DNA from: an uncultured Tenacibaculum sp.
Lineage (GTDB): Bacteria; Bacteroidota; Bacteroidia; Flavobacteriales; Flavobacteriaceae
Reading direction: 5' to 3'
Assembly: GCF_947498805.1 (NCBI RefSeq)
Contig: NZ_CANMLT010000006.1
Location: forward strand, 248,001-312,000
Length of the DNA stretch: 64,000 nt
Program-made: the position numbers and the translations under genes
Notes under the pieces: model-generated
Told to the model about the DNA's origin: nothing
What the model saw: only the letters and a program-made list of their open reading frames with translations
Databases searched by the model: none
Shown: positions 44,779 to 53,124 of the stretch, piece after piece
How the letters are laid out: every line of letters starts with the position of its first letter
Position numbering within the stretch: the first letter of the stretch is position 1

Positions 44779-45111
44779 TTATTCTATAAATATATTCTCT
44801 GTAAGTAGATTATCATCAATAAAATCATCTACTACTCCATCTATTTCATTATCATTAAGAGATAATGTTGCTATTAAAACATCATTATATATCTCATTGG
44901 TATTTTCTTCTTTAAACGGATTAAAAACCGATAAAGTTAACACCAATGCTACCGTAGCTGCTGCAGACCAATAATAAAACTTTCTAGTTATATTAAATGT
45001 TTTGGATTTCTTATTAACCGTAGCCTCCAAAATATCTGCTTTAGATTTCGAAAAATATCCTAAAGGAACATCTAAACCTAAGTCTTCTTTATGTTTTCCC
45101 CTCGTTTTCAT
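44779..45111 (-). CDS. Small single-pass membrane protein, candidate anti-sigma
   Basis: A 110-residue protein with a basic cytoplasmic N-terminus (about 1-45), one transmembrane helix (about 47-64, YWSAAATVALVLTLSVF) and an acidic C-terminal tail (about 68-110, DDFIDDNLLTENIF). It starts 6 bases after a sigma factor stop codon, the usual place for an anti-sigma factor, but no zinc-finger HxxxCxxC motif is visible, so the assignment rests on position and topology. An LTxxQ-repeat protein follows. Confidence 0.6.
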   Translation of the reverse strand: MKTRGKHKEDLGLDVPLGYFSKSKADILEATVNKKSKTFNITRKFYYWSAAATVALVLTLSVFNPFKEENTNEIYNDVLIATLSLNDNEIDGVVDDFIDDNLLTENIFIE

Positions 45112-45117
45112 TATTCT

Positions 45118-45702
45118 CTATTCTTTGTTCACTAATAACTCATTTATTCTTTGACGAAAATCAACCGATGTGATATGATTTTCTATATACTTTACCGCGG
45201 CGTAATAACTTGTTTTCACTGTAGATTCATGAATATTCGTTATTGCTGCTACTTCCTTAAACTTTAAATCGTCAAAATACTTCATTTGAAAAACTATTCG
45301 TTGTTTTTCCGGCAATTCCAACAACACTCTTTGCAACAATAATTGTGCCTCATCTCCATCAAAAAACACATCTGCCCTTAGGTCTTCTAAATATTGTTCA
45401 TTGACTTCATTCATCGACGGATACTTCCTCTTTTTTTGCGATTCTAAAAACCGAATAGATTCGTTATAAGCTATTCGATACATCCAAGTATGTAATGAAC
45501 TTTGTTGTTTAAAATTACCTAAGCTTCTATAAACTCTAATAAATGTATTCTGTAAAACATCATCGGCGTTTTCATGTGTTCCTACAATCTTACGAATATG
45601 CCAATATAAACGTTCTTGATATAAATCCAACAATTTAGCGAAAGCTTTATCCTGCTTTCTTTTATTTGTTAAATCTTGAATAAATTCTTGCTCGTTAATC
45701 AA
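45118..45702 (-). CDS. ECF-type RNA polymerase sigma factor
   Basis: Sigma factor of 194 residues. Sigma-2 (about 30-90) contains NADDVLQNTFIRVYRSL and LHTWMYRIAYNESIRFLES, and sigma-4 (about 125-180) contains LPEKQRIVFQMKYFDDLKFKEVAA-type sequence then HESTVKTSYYAAVKYIE. The start is a TTG: the upstream ATG at 45714 is out of frame. It begins a three-gene unit (sigma, small membrane protein, LTxxQ-repeat protein). Its stimulus is unknown; the secreted LTxxQ product suggests an envelope-stress response. Confidence 0.92.
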   Translation of the reverse strand: MINEQEFIQDLTNKRKQDKAFAKLLDLYQERLYWHIRKIVGTHENADDVLQNTFIRVYRSLGNFKQQSSLHTWMYRIAYNESIRFLESQKKRKYPSMNEVNEQYLEDLRADVFFDGDEAQLLLQRVLLELPEKQRIVFQMKYFDDLKFKEVAAITNIHESTVKTSYYAAVKYIENHITSVDFRQRINELLVNKE

Positions 45703-45798
45703 AATGCGTCTTCATTTTTATTTAGCTAACATCTATTTGACCCTCAAAAATCAGAAAAGTTTTTGATTGTTAGTTAAAATAATATTTTTTTTCAAAAA

Positions 45799-45826
45799 AA
45801 TAAGGCCAGAAAACTGGCCTTATTAA
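45799..45826. terminator. Terminator after the isolated lipoprotein gene
   Basis: An 11-bp stem with GGCCAG core (45799-45809 with 45814-45824, loop AAAA) lies 24 bases beyond the stop codon of the lipoprotein gene on the minus strand, with A/T runs on both sides. Confidence 0.8.
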
Positions 45827-45849
45827 ACATCTAATCGAACTAAAACTAT

Positions 45850-46689
45850 CTATTTACGCAATGATATTTCTCTTGAATTCCCTTCTGCGTCAGTTAGAAT
45901 CGCTTTATTATCACACTCTCCATCACCAAAATCTAACGTGTATTGCTTATCATCTTTTGATAATTCAACTACTCCACTCACAATAAATTTACAAGCAAAT
46001 TTTCTGATTAAATTTGTAGTAATTACTACTTTTTTAACAACTCCATCTCTGTTTACTGACTCCCAGTTACCAGAAATTGAGAACACATCATCTCCTCTTT
46101 CTTTTGTATCTCCTCCCTCAATCATTTCTCTAACCTTCTCTCCTTTTCTAGATATTTCAACCCCAGTAGTCATTGTTATTTTAATATCTACAGTAATGGT
46201 AGATTGTTTATTTCCATTTGCATTTTCTTTAAGTCTTTCTACTGACATCCCTCCTTCTACAGTGTTATCATTTACAGAAAAACCATCAAAGCTAACCGTT
46301 TTAGAGTATCCTAAATCTGTTTTTACATACGCTATAATTAACTTTCCTTTTAAAATCTTCCCTCTCTTTGTTTCACATCCATCTTCCCCAAAATCTAAAG
46401 TAACTGTTTTACTGTTTGCAGTTGTTTCTACTGTTCTTGTTACACAGTTTGCAACACTGCTCGAAGTTGAACCTTTTGAAGATAATCCAACATCATAAAT
46501 ATCGTCTTCTAAAACTTCTTCTACTTCCGAAGAAATATCATCCGCCTGTACGATTTCCTCTACTTCCTCTGTTTTTAATTGTAATTCATTATCTAAACCA
46601 AGTTCGTCATTTGAACTACAACTCCCTAAAAATAAAAATGATGCTAAAAATAGTAAGCTAAAAGCTCTTGAAATATTCTGTAATTTCAT
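45850..46689 (-). CDS. Lipoprotein of unknown function
   Basis: A 279-residue exported lipoprotein with the lipidated cysteine at 24 (LFLGSC), followed by SSNDELGLDNE, acidic residues that fit the surface-lipoprotein export signal of Bacteroidota. Two similar segments recur, each with TLDFGEDGC or LDFGDGEC and a nearby basic stretch (about 95-110 and 250-265), indicating an internal duplication of a beta-rich domain. I do not recognise the family. It stands alone, flanked by a terminator and nadD. Confidence 0.65.
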   Translation of the reverse strand: MKLQNISRAFSLLFLASFLFLGSCSSNDELGLDNELQLKTEEVEEIVQADDISSEVEEVLEDDIYDVGLSSKGSTSSSVANCVTRTVETTANSKTVTLDFGEDGCETKRGKILKGKLIIAYVKTDLGYSKTVSFDGFSVNDNTVEGGMSVERLKENANGNKQSTITVDIKITMTTGVEISRKGEKVREMIEGGDTKERGDDVFSISGNWESVNRDGVVKKVVITTNLIRKFACKFIVSGVVELSKDDKQYTLDFGDGECDNKAILTDAEGNSREISLRK

Positions 46690-46769
46690 AATAAATAATT
46701 TTTAAAAGTTAATCATTCTTATGACCTTACAATTTTGGAAAAGTTTAAATCAAGTATAAGATTTTTTTA

Positions 46770-47351
46770 TTATTTGTAGAAATTCATCTCATCAACATAC
46801 CTCCAAACCTTAGTATCTATAAGGGGTTGAATGTTTTTTCTTTTTTTTATTCCATCCCTAATAATTGTTGAAGAAATTTCAATTATTGGTGCATCTACTC
46901 TAGTTATTTTTGAATGATTATCAAATTGAGTTTCTATAATTCCTTCTGAAATACGTGGATAGACATACACATGATAATCTTCTAAAATGGCTTCATAATT
47001 TTTCCATTTATGAAGGCTTTTCAAATTATCTTCTCCCATAATCAAGCTAAAGTTATACTTCGGGAATTTTTCAGAAATATGTGCTAGGGTATTAACGGTA
47101 TAATTCGGTTGAGGAAGCTTAAACTCAATATCTGAAGGTTTCAGCTTATCGTAATTTTCCGTTGCTAAATACACCATTTCTAGTCGATGGTGATTATCTA
47201 GCAACGAACTTTTTTTCTTAAAAGGATTATGTGGAGTAACTACCATCCAAATTTCATCTAAATCTGAATGCTCCACCATGTGGTTTGCTATAATTAAATG
47301 CCCAACATGTATTGGATTAAAAGTTCCAAAATACAATCCTATGTTTTTCAT
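46770..47351 (-). CDS. nadD: Nicotinate-nucleotide adenylyltransferase
   Basis: Cytoplasmic enzyme that adenylates nicotinate mononucleotide in NAD synthesis. The nucleotidyltransferase motif is in LYFGTFNPIHVGHLII (about 7-22), with the family sequence VVTPHNPFKKK and the C-terminal ISSTIIRDGIKK (ISSTxxR). The length of 193 residues fits. It starts 1 base after the gmk stop and completes the yicC-gmk-nadD operon that runs on the minus strand. Confidence 0.96.
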   Translation of the reverse strand: MKNIGLYFGTFNPIHVGHLIIANHMVEHSDLDEIWMVVTPHNPFKKKSSLLDNHHRLEMVYLATENYDKLKPSDIEFKLPQPNYTVNTLAHISEKFPKYNFSLIMGEDNLKSLHKWKNYEAILEDYHVYVYPRISEGIIETQFDNHSKITRVDAPIIEISSTIIRDGIKKRKNIQPLIDTKVWRYVDEMNFYK

Positions 47352-47957
47352 TTATGCTTCTTCTTTTGAAGGTGATTTTAAACCTAAGAAATCATCTACC
47401 AATGCTTCTGCTTCTTGTAAAGCTACTTCTAAATCGTAATTTTTAATAACTTTATCAAACATAGGAGCTGTTGCCAACTCAATTGGTGCTTTTGCTATTC
47501 TTGCGGCAATTTTCTCTTCACTTTCTTCTCCTCTATTCTTCAATCTTCTTAATAGCTCATTAATGTCTGGTGGTTTTACAAAAACAGCCAAAGTTTCTTC
47601 AGGGAACTTCTCTTTAATGCGCAATCCTCCTCTTACATCAATATCAAAAATCACATGCTTTCCTTGTGCCCAAATACGTTCTACTTCTGTTTTTAAAGTT
47701 CCGTAGAAGTTATTCATATATACCTCTTCCCACTCTAAAAACTCATCTGATTTAATCTTTTGTTTAAAATCTTTAGCAGAGATAAAATAATAATCTATAC
47801 CATCAACCTCATTACTTCTAGGTTCTCTAGACGTTGCTGAAATTGAAAATTCTAAACCAAAACGTTCTTGTCCTAATAAATGGCGTACAATTGTTGTTTT
47901 TCCACTACCTGATGGAGCTGAAAACACAAATAATTTACCTTGAAAATCTTTCGCCAT
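47352..47957 (-). CDS. gmk: Guanylate kinase
   Basis: Phosphorylates GMP to GDP. The P-loop is in FSAPSGSGKTTIVRHL (about 12-27), with SATSREPRSNEVDGIDYYF downstream (GMP binding) and FDIDVRGGLRIKE. Length is 201 residues, usual for the family. It lies between yicC (2 bases upstream) and nadD (stop and start adjacent), an arrangement common in Bacteroidota. Confidence 0.96.
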   Translation of the reverse strand: MAKDFQGKLFVFSAPSGSGKTTIVRHLLGQERFGLEFSISATSREPRSNEVDGIDYYFISAKDFKQKIKSDEFLEWEEVYMNNFYGTLKTEVERIWAQGKHVIFDIDVRGGLRIKEKFPEETLAVFVKPPDINELLRRLKNRGEESEEKIAARIAKAPIELATAPMFDKVIKNYDLEVALQEAEALVDDFLGLKSPSKEEA

Positions 47958-47959
47958 TT

Positions 47960-48826
47960 TTATAATACGTTTAATATTTGTTCTTTAATTTTTTCTAACT
48001 CGTCTTTCATTTGAATAACTAGTTTCTGTATAGGAGCATAATTAGCTTTTGATCCTGTAGTATTGATCTCTCTTCCTATTTCTTGTACAATAAAACCTAG
48101 CTTCTTACCATTAGAAGTATCACTTCCTAGCTCTTGTAAAAAGTAATCTAAATGATTTGCCAAACGAACTTTCTCCTCATTGATATCTAATTTTTCTAAA
48201 TAATAAATAAGCTCTTGTTCAAATCGGTTTTTATCTACTTCTACTTCAATTTCAGATAAAGCTTTCTCTAAACGAGCTTTTACATGCTCAATACGTTCTT
48301 CATCTAACTTCTTAACATCTTCTAGAGCTGTCTTAATATTTACAATTCTTTCTTTGAAATCTATTTCTAAAGAAGCTGCTTCATCTGTTCTATATTGAAT
48401 GATTTCTTTTAAGGCTTCCTCAATATGGTCATCTATTTGTTGCCACTCTTCTTCATTTAACTCTTCTCTTTCTGTTTTAAGAGCATCTGGCATTCTAACT
48501 GCCATTCTTAATAACTCTATATCATCTTGAGAACCTTCAAAAAGCACATTTTTCAACTGTTGCATATATTCTTTAACAACTCCTTTATTAATAGTTGTTG
48601 AAGTTTCATCAGCAGTCATTTCTACATAAATTGAAAAGTCTACCTTTCCTCTAACTAAACCTTTCGCTATTTTTTTTCGAACCGCTAATTCTTTCTCCTT
48701 GTAATAAGAAGGAATACGAACATTCAAATCTAAGTTCTTACTATTTAACGACTTGATTTCTATGGTAACTTTTTTTGTTGGTAACTGTAATACAGACTTA
48801 CCATAACCCGTCATGGATTGTATCAT
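47960..48826 (-). CDS. YicC-family endoribonuclease
   Basis: A 288-residue protein with the N-terminal signature MIQSMTGYGKS and KSLNSKNLDLNVRIP, a central charged coiled-coil region (about 110-215) and a C-terminal IVQEIGREINTTGSKAN segment, the three conserved parts of YicC (DUF1732). E. coli YicC is a stress-linked endoribonuclease. It is the first gene of the yicC-gmk-nadD operon and has its own -7 box overlapping the preceding gene's stop region. Confidence 0.93.
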   Translation of the reverse strand: MIQSMTGYGKSVLQLPTKKVTIEIKSLNSKNLDLNVRIPSYYKEKELAVRKKIAKGLVRGKVDFSIYVEMTADETSTTINKGVVKEYMQQLKNVLFEGSQDDIELLRMAVRMPDALKTEREELNEEEWQQIDDHIEEALKEIIQYRTDEAASLEIDFKERIVNIKTALEDVKKLDEERIEHVKARLEKALSEIEVEVDKNRFEQELIYYLEKLDINEEKVRLANHLDYFLQELGSDTSNGKKLGFIVQEIGREINTTGSKANYAPIQKLVIQMKDELEKIKEQILNVL

Positions 48827-48846
48827 CTCTTCAATTTTATAATTTG

Positions 48847-48854
48847 CAAAGATA
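48847..48854 (-). promoter_or_regulatory. -7 promoter box of yicC-gmk-nadD
   Basis: On the minus strand the box reads TATCTTTG, a perfect TAnnTTTG match, ending 20 bases before the yicC ATG at 48826. It lies just past the stop codon of the EamA gene. Confidence 0.5.
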
Positions 48855-48856
48855 CA

Positions 48857-49756
48857 TTATTTATTGGAGCTTACAGCCTTTTGTGTAGTGACTAAAAACA
48901 CTCCAATAAAAATAAAAATTGTAGCCGTAATCTTAATCAAATTTAATTGATCACTCCCTACTAAAAGTGCATATAATGTAGCAACAACAGGCTGTAAATA
49001 AATAAAAACACTTACAGTTGTTGGTTTTAATTTAGACAGAGCAAACAAGTTAAATAAATAAGTTATACATGTAGTAAACAACACTACAAAAGCTGCTTTT
49101 AAATAAATACTTACTGGTATTGTATTCCATTCTACTACTGCCAGTTCTGAAAATCCAAATGGAAGCACAAAACACAAACCAAACAAATACAACCATTTTA
49201 CAAATTGAATAGGATGGTACTTTGCTATTAGCTTTTTTGTTATTACCAAATAGATTGCATAGGACGCTGCATTTACAAAAACCAACAAGTTCCCTAACAT
49301 TATATTACTCCCTTGCCTTTCATTAGTACTTCCGTACACAATTAACACAACCGCTCCTATAAGACCAATGATTACTCCTAAAACCTTTTTTGAATGCAAT
49401 TTTTCTCGCAAATAAATAGACGAAAAAACTAACACTAAAATTGGGGTTGTAACCATCATTACCGCAGCACTGATTGGTGTGGTATAGCTCAGCCCTTTGA
49501 AAAAAGTAAGCATATTTAAGCCTACTCCAAAAAAAGCAGCTACGGCAACAAACTTATAATCTTTCTTTTCTATGGCTGCGGTTTTCACCAAGGTTCCTAT
49601 CAACCAAAAAACAGCAGCGGCACCTCCAACTCTTAATAATATAAATCCATATGGTTTTATATACAAAGGCATAACTTCTTTAGCTACCGTAAAGGTGATT
49701 CCATATATCACCGTAGCTATAGAAACTGCTAGTAAGGCTAAGACTCTTGCGTTCAT
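48857..49756 (-). CDS. EamA/DMT-family transporter
   Basis: Drug/metabolite transporter of 299 residues with ten hydrophobic helices in two EamA halves (about 8-140 and 150-292). The first half contains TPISAAVMMVTTPILVL and the second LKPTTVSVFIYLQPVVATLYA, the typical proline-containing helices. Substrate unknown; family members export amino acids, purines or drugs. It is transcribed separately from the BON-LysM gene, which ends in a terminator. Confidence 0.92.
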   Translation of the reverse strand: MNARVLALLAVSIATVIYGITFTVAKEVMPLYIKPYGFILLRVGGAAAVFWLIGTLVKTAAIEKKDYKFVAVAAFFGVGLNMLTFFKGLSYTTPISAAVMMVTTPILVLVFSSIYLREKLHSKKVLGVIIGLIGAVVLIVYGSTNERQGSNIMLGNLLVFVNAASYAIYLVITKKLIAKYHPIQFVKWLYLFGLCFVLPFGFSELAVVEWNTIPVSIYLKAAFVVLFTTCITYLFNLFALSKLKPTTVSVFIYLQPVVATLYALLVGSDQLNLIKITATIFIFIGVFLVTTQKAVSSNK

Positions 49757-49806
49757 AATTATTTAAAAACTGCAAATTTCAGCATAAATAAATAACAAGC
49801 ATAAAA

Positions 49807-49831
49807 AAAGCGCTGTTTTTTACAGCGCTTT
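49807..49831 (-). terminator. Terminator after the BON-LysM gene
   Basis: A 10-bp GC-rich stem (49807-49816 with 49822-49831, loop of five) has a seven-T tail when read on the minus strand. Confidence 0.85.
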
Positions 49832-49854
49832 ATTATTGGTTGATTAACTTTTGA

Positions 49855-50325
49855 TTAGTCCACTAATGGTGGTATTCTTAAAACCTGTCCAGGATAAATT
49901 TTATCTGGATGTGTTAACATAGGCTTATTTGCTTCAAAAATCACTGGATATTTCATTGCGTCTCCATAAAACGCTTTTGCTATTTTACTTAAAGAGTCAC
50001 CTCTTTCAACAGTATGAAACTGTGCCATTGCTGCTTCTTCAATTTCTTCAACTTCAGCAACAGTCATATTATCTTCTACAGAAGCAATTCCTTCTGTATT
50101 TCCAACCACTAATACTACTTTTTCTTTAGTAGCTAAATCTACAGCTTCTCCAGACAATGTTACTTTATCATCATCTACTTCAATTCCAAGATCATTAACC
50201 TCTAATTCTAAACCAGAAATCGCTTCTCTTAATTTTGCTGACTTTTCTGCAGCTTCTTCTTCTGTTGTTTTTCCAATTCCGAAAACTTTAGCTCCGGCAT
50301 TTTTGATAAATGAAAAAATTCCCAT
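49855..50325 (-). CDS. BON-LysM protein (Kbp/YgaU-like)
   Basis: A 156-residue protein with a lysine- and glutamate-rich N-terminus, a BON domain (about 33-98, LEVNDLGIEVDDDKVTLSGEAVD) and a LysM domain (about 103-152, HTVERGDSLSKIAKAFYGDAM, YPGQVLRIP). No signal peptide is seen, as in E. coli Kbp, which is a potassium-binding protein. The architecture matches that family. Whether it binds potassium here is inference. Confidence 0.88.
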   Translation of the reverse strand: MGIFSFIKNAGAKVFGIGKTTEEEAAEKSAKLREAISGLELEVNDLGIEVDDDKVTLSGEAVDLATKEKVVLVVGNTEGIASVEDNMTVAEVEEIEEAAMAQFHTVERGDSLSKIAKAFYGDAMKYPVIFEANKPMLTHPDKIYPGQVLRIPPLVD

Positions 50326-50458
50326 TCTTTTTTAATTTTTTGTTGATTATTATTAAATTTCGTTTGACTAATATACAATATTTATACCATTTTTTCCTCT
50401 CAAGGATACAAACCCAACTCACACTTAAAAATCAACCAGTTACAATAATCACAAACAA

Positions 50459-50488
50459 AAAAGGTACCTCATATATGAAGTACCTTTT
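50459..50488 (-). terminator. Terminator after thiL
   Basis: A nine-pair outer stem (50459-50467 with 50480-50488, GGTAC core) encloses a short palindrome after one mismatch. It lies 22 bases past the thiL stop on the minus strand and has A/T runs. Confidence 0.7.
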
Positions 50489-50509
50489 AAAACTATATTT
50501 TGTTTATGA

Positions 50510-51562
50510 TTACTCTTTTCCTTTAAAAGAGTTCCATCCTTGTGCTTTTAATGCCATTTCTTGATTTGCCCTCGTAACCAAATTCATCCCTTCATTTTCT
50601 TCTGCAATATGACCAATCACTGTTAAATTAGGGTTTCCTTTAATTTTATCATAATCAGATAATGAAACTGTAAATAACAATTCATAATCTTCTCCTCCAC
50701 TTAAAGCAATCATAGTAGAATCTAAATCAAATTCTTCACAAGTAGAAATTACTTGCGGATCTAACGGAAGTTTTTCTTCATATAATTTACATCCTACTTT
50801 ACTCTGTGTACAGATATGCATTATTTCAGAAGATAATCCATCAGAGATATCAATCATAGCCGTTGGTTTTACTTCCAATTCTTTTAAAAGCTCTGGAATA
50901 TCTTTTCTTGCCTCTGGTTTTAATTGACGTTCTATTATATAGGTATACTTATCTAAATCTGGTTGATTTTGCGGATTTACCTGGAACACCTGCTTCTCTC
51001 TTTCTAATACTTGTAATCCTAAATATGCTCCACCTAAATCACCACTAACCACAATTAAATCTGTTGGTTTTGCTCCGTTTCTATAAACAATATCCTCTTT
51101 CTTTGCAGTTCCTAAAGCCGTAACAGAAATTAACATCCCTTTCGTAGAAGAAGTTGTATCTCCTCCTATTAAATCAACATTATAGGTATTACATGCCAAC
51201 TGAATACCTGCATACAACTCCTCTAAAGCTTCTAGAGGAAAGCGATTTGAAACCGCCAATGAAACTGTAATTTGATTTGCCTGTCCATTCATAGCATATA
51301 CATCGGATAAGTTTACCATTACCGCTTTATATCCCAAATGTTTTAAAGGCATATAACTTAAATCGAAATGAATTCCTTCTACCAACAAATCTGTAGTAAC
51401 CAATAATTCATTTCCTTCTGTATTTACAACTGCTGCATCATCACCTATTCCTTTTACTGTAGATGAATGATGAATTTTAAAATGTTTCGTTAAATGATTA
51501 ATTAAACCAAACTCCCCAAGTTCAGCTAACGACGTTCTTTCTTGATTTTTATCTTCTAACAT
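50510..51562 (-). CDS. thiL: Thiamine-phosphate kinase
   Basis: Phosphorylates thiamine monophosphate to the active diphosphate cofactor. At 350 residues it has the N-terminal segment LAELGEFGLINHLTKHF, GIGDDAAVV (metal-binding), GGDTTSSTKGMLISVTALG, and ISDGLSSEIMHI, and the C-terminal GGEDYELLFTV. The start ATG at 51562 lies 4 bases after a perfect -7 box, so the transcript is predicted to be leaderless or nearly so. It is a single-gene unit. Confidence 0.95.
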   Translation of the reverse strand: MLEDKNQERTSLAELGEFGLINHLTKHFKIHHSSTVKGIGDDAAVVNTEGNELLVTTDLLVEGIHFDLSYMPLKHLGYKAVMVNLSDVYAMNGQANQITVSLAVSNRFPLEALEELYAGIQLACNTYNVDLIGGDTTSSTKGMLISVTALGTAKKEDIVYRNGAKPTDLIVVSGDLGGAYLGLQVLEREKQVFQVNPQNQPDLDKYTYIIERQLKPEARKDIPELLKELEVKPTAMIDISDGLSSEIMHICTQSKVGCKLYEEKLPLDPQVISTCEEFDLDSTMIALSGGEDYELLFTVSLSDYDKIKGNPNLTVIGHIAEENEGMNLVTRANQEMALKAQGWNSFKGKE

Positions 51563-51566
51563 GCTG

Positions 51567-51597
51567 CAAAGATAATCACAAGTATATCATACAACAA
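51567..51597 (-). promoter_or_regulatory. thiL promoter
   Basis: On the minus strand TTG (51594-51592), a 17-base spacer and TATCTTTG (51574-51567) make a full Bacteroidota promoter; a second TTG at 51597-51595 gives a spacer of 20. The box ends 4 bases before the thiL ATG. Confidence 0.75.
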
Positions 51598-51676
51598 TAA
51601 AAGTAGGGTTTATTAGTTTTTTACTGTTATACAAATACTTAATTCCCTAATTTAGTACCTCTAAATTCCGCTTAAT

Positions 51677-53119
51677 ATGAATCACTTAAAAAGCCTCCAT
51701 TTAATCGCAGTATTCTGTCTACTTTTTTCATGTTCTTCAACTGAAAATGCAGACACAGATAAGGATAAAGATAGCATTGTAAATATTTCCGATAATTGTC
51801 CGGATACTCCAAATAAAGATCAAGCAGATAATGACAAAGACGGTATTGGAGACGCTTGTGATGATGATGATGATAATGATGGCATTAAAGATACTGTAGA
51901 TAATTGTCCATTAACTGCTAACCCAGATCAAAAAGATAGTGACAATGATGGAAAAGGAGATGTTTGTGATACTCCTACCACTCCTCCTACCGGTACCAAT
52001 TTAGTAAAATGTGAATCGGGGAAAGCAGGAATTTATCCTTGTAGCAATTACGATTTACTTATGCAAATGGACTTATCTGTTTTCAATACTACATTTGTAA
52101 ATGATTCTTGGGGTTGGACCGATCCTACAAATAATAAAGAATATGCAATTGTTGGTTTAAAAAACGGAACCGCTTTTGTTGATATAACAGATACTGAAAA
52201 ACCAGTATACCTTGGTAAAGTGCCAAGTTTTAATAATGTTGAAAGTACATGGAGAGATATAAAAGTATATAAAGACCATGCTTTTATTGTTAGTGAAGCA
52301 ACGAATCACGGAATGCAGGTATTTGATTTAACTCGATTAAGAAATGTGGCAAACCCTCCTGAAACTTTTACGGTTGATGCTCACTTTACTGAATTTGGAA
52401 GCGCTCATAATATTGTTATTAATGAAGATTCTGGTTATGCCTACCCCGTAGGAACTAGTAAAAGTGGAACCTACAAAGGAGGTCCGTTATTTATTAATAT
52501 TCAAGATCCTAAAAACCCAAAAGGTGAAGGTGGTTGGGGAACCGACAACTATAGTCATGATGCCCAAGTAGTTACTTATAAAGGGCCTGACTCAGACTAT
52601 ACAGGAAAAGAAATACTTATTGGTAGTAATGAAAATGAAGTGGTTATTGTGGATATTACAGATAAAGCAAACCCTAAAAACTTAGGGAAAATCTCCTATG
52701 CAAATGTTGGATATGTACATCAAGGTTGGTTTACCGAAGACCAAAAGTACTTTATATTAGGTGATGAGCTAGATGAACAAAACTTTGGAGGTAAAACACG
52801 AACTATTGTTTTTGACTTTAGTGATTTAGATGCCCCTAAAGAACACTTTATTTACAACGGACCTACAGATGCTACCGACCATAACGGATATGTAAAAGAC
52901 AAAACTTTCTATTTAGCAAATTATACTGCTGGAGTTAGATTTATAGATATTTCAAGTATTGAGAGTAAAAGTATTTCAGAAACTGGTTACTTTGATACCT
53001 ATCCTGAAAATGACAATTCTAGTTTTAATGGAGTTTGGAACGTATATCCATATTTTAACAGTGGTAAAATCGTAGTAAGTGATTCTAACAGAGGTTTATT
53101 CATCTTAAAAAAACAGTAA
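51677..53119 (+). CDS. Choice-of-anchor B family surface lipoprotein with calcium-type repeats
   Basis: Lipoprotein of 480 residues, lipidated at Cys19 (LLFSC). About residues 25-97 form two thrombospondin-type-3-like repeats full of Asp and Asn ([32 protein letters not shown]), expected to bind calcium. The rest is a beta-propeller of LVIVD repeats ([33 protein letters not shown]), typical of choice-of-anchor B proteins. It is first of four consecutive lipoprotein genes that end with MbnP and MbnH homologues; the next gene begins 5 bases later. Confidence 0.85.
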   Translation: MNHLKSLHLIAVFCLLFSCSSTENADTDKDKDSIVNISDNCPDTPNKDQADNDKDGIGDACDDDDDNDGIKDTVDNCPLTANPDQKDSDNDGKGDVCDTPTTPPTGTNLVKCESGKAGIYPCSNYDLLMQMDLSVFNTTFVNDSWGWTDPTNNKEYAIVGLKNGTAFVDITDTEKPVYLGKVPSFNNVESTWRDIKVYKDHAFIVSEATNHGMQVFDLTRLRNVANPPETFTVDAHFTEFGSAHNIVINEDSGYAYPVGTSKSGTYKGGPLFINIQDPKNPKGEGGWGTDNYSHDAQVVTYKGPDSDYTGKEILIGSNENEVVIVDITDKANPKNLGKISYANVGYVHQGWFTEDQKYFILGDELDEQNFGGKTRTIVFDFSDLDAPKEHFIYNGPTDATDHNGYVKDKTFYLANYTAGVRFIDISSIESKSISETGYFDTYPENDNSSFNGVWNVYPYFNSGKIVVSDSNRGLFILKKQ

Positions 53120-53124
53120 TTTAA

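Noticed and set aside
46416..46661. 81-codon plus-strand frame rich in leucine
   Set aside because: It is antisense to the signal and acidic region of the lipoprotein gene; Leu richness reflects reverse reading of Glu/Lys codons.
50310..50564. 84-codon plus-strand frame spanning the thiL to LysM gap
   Set aside because: It overlaps the end of thiL and its terminator, and has no family or signal features.
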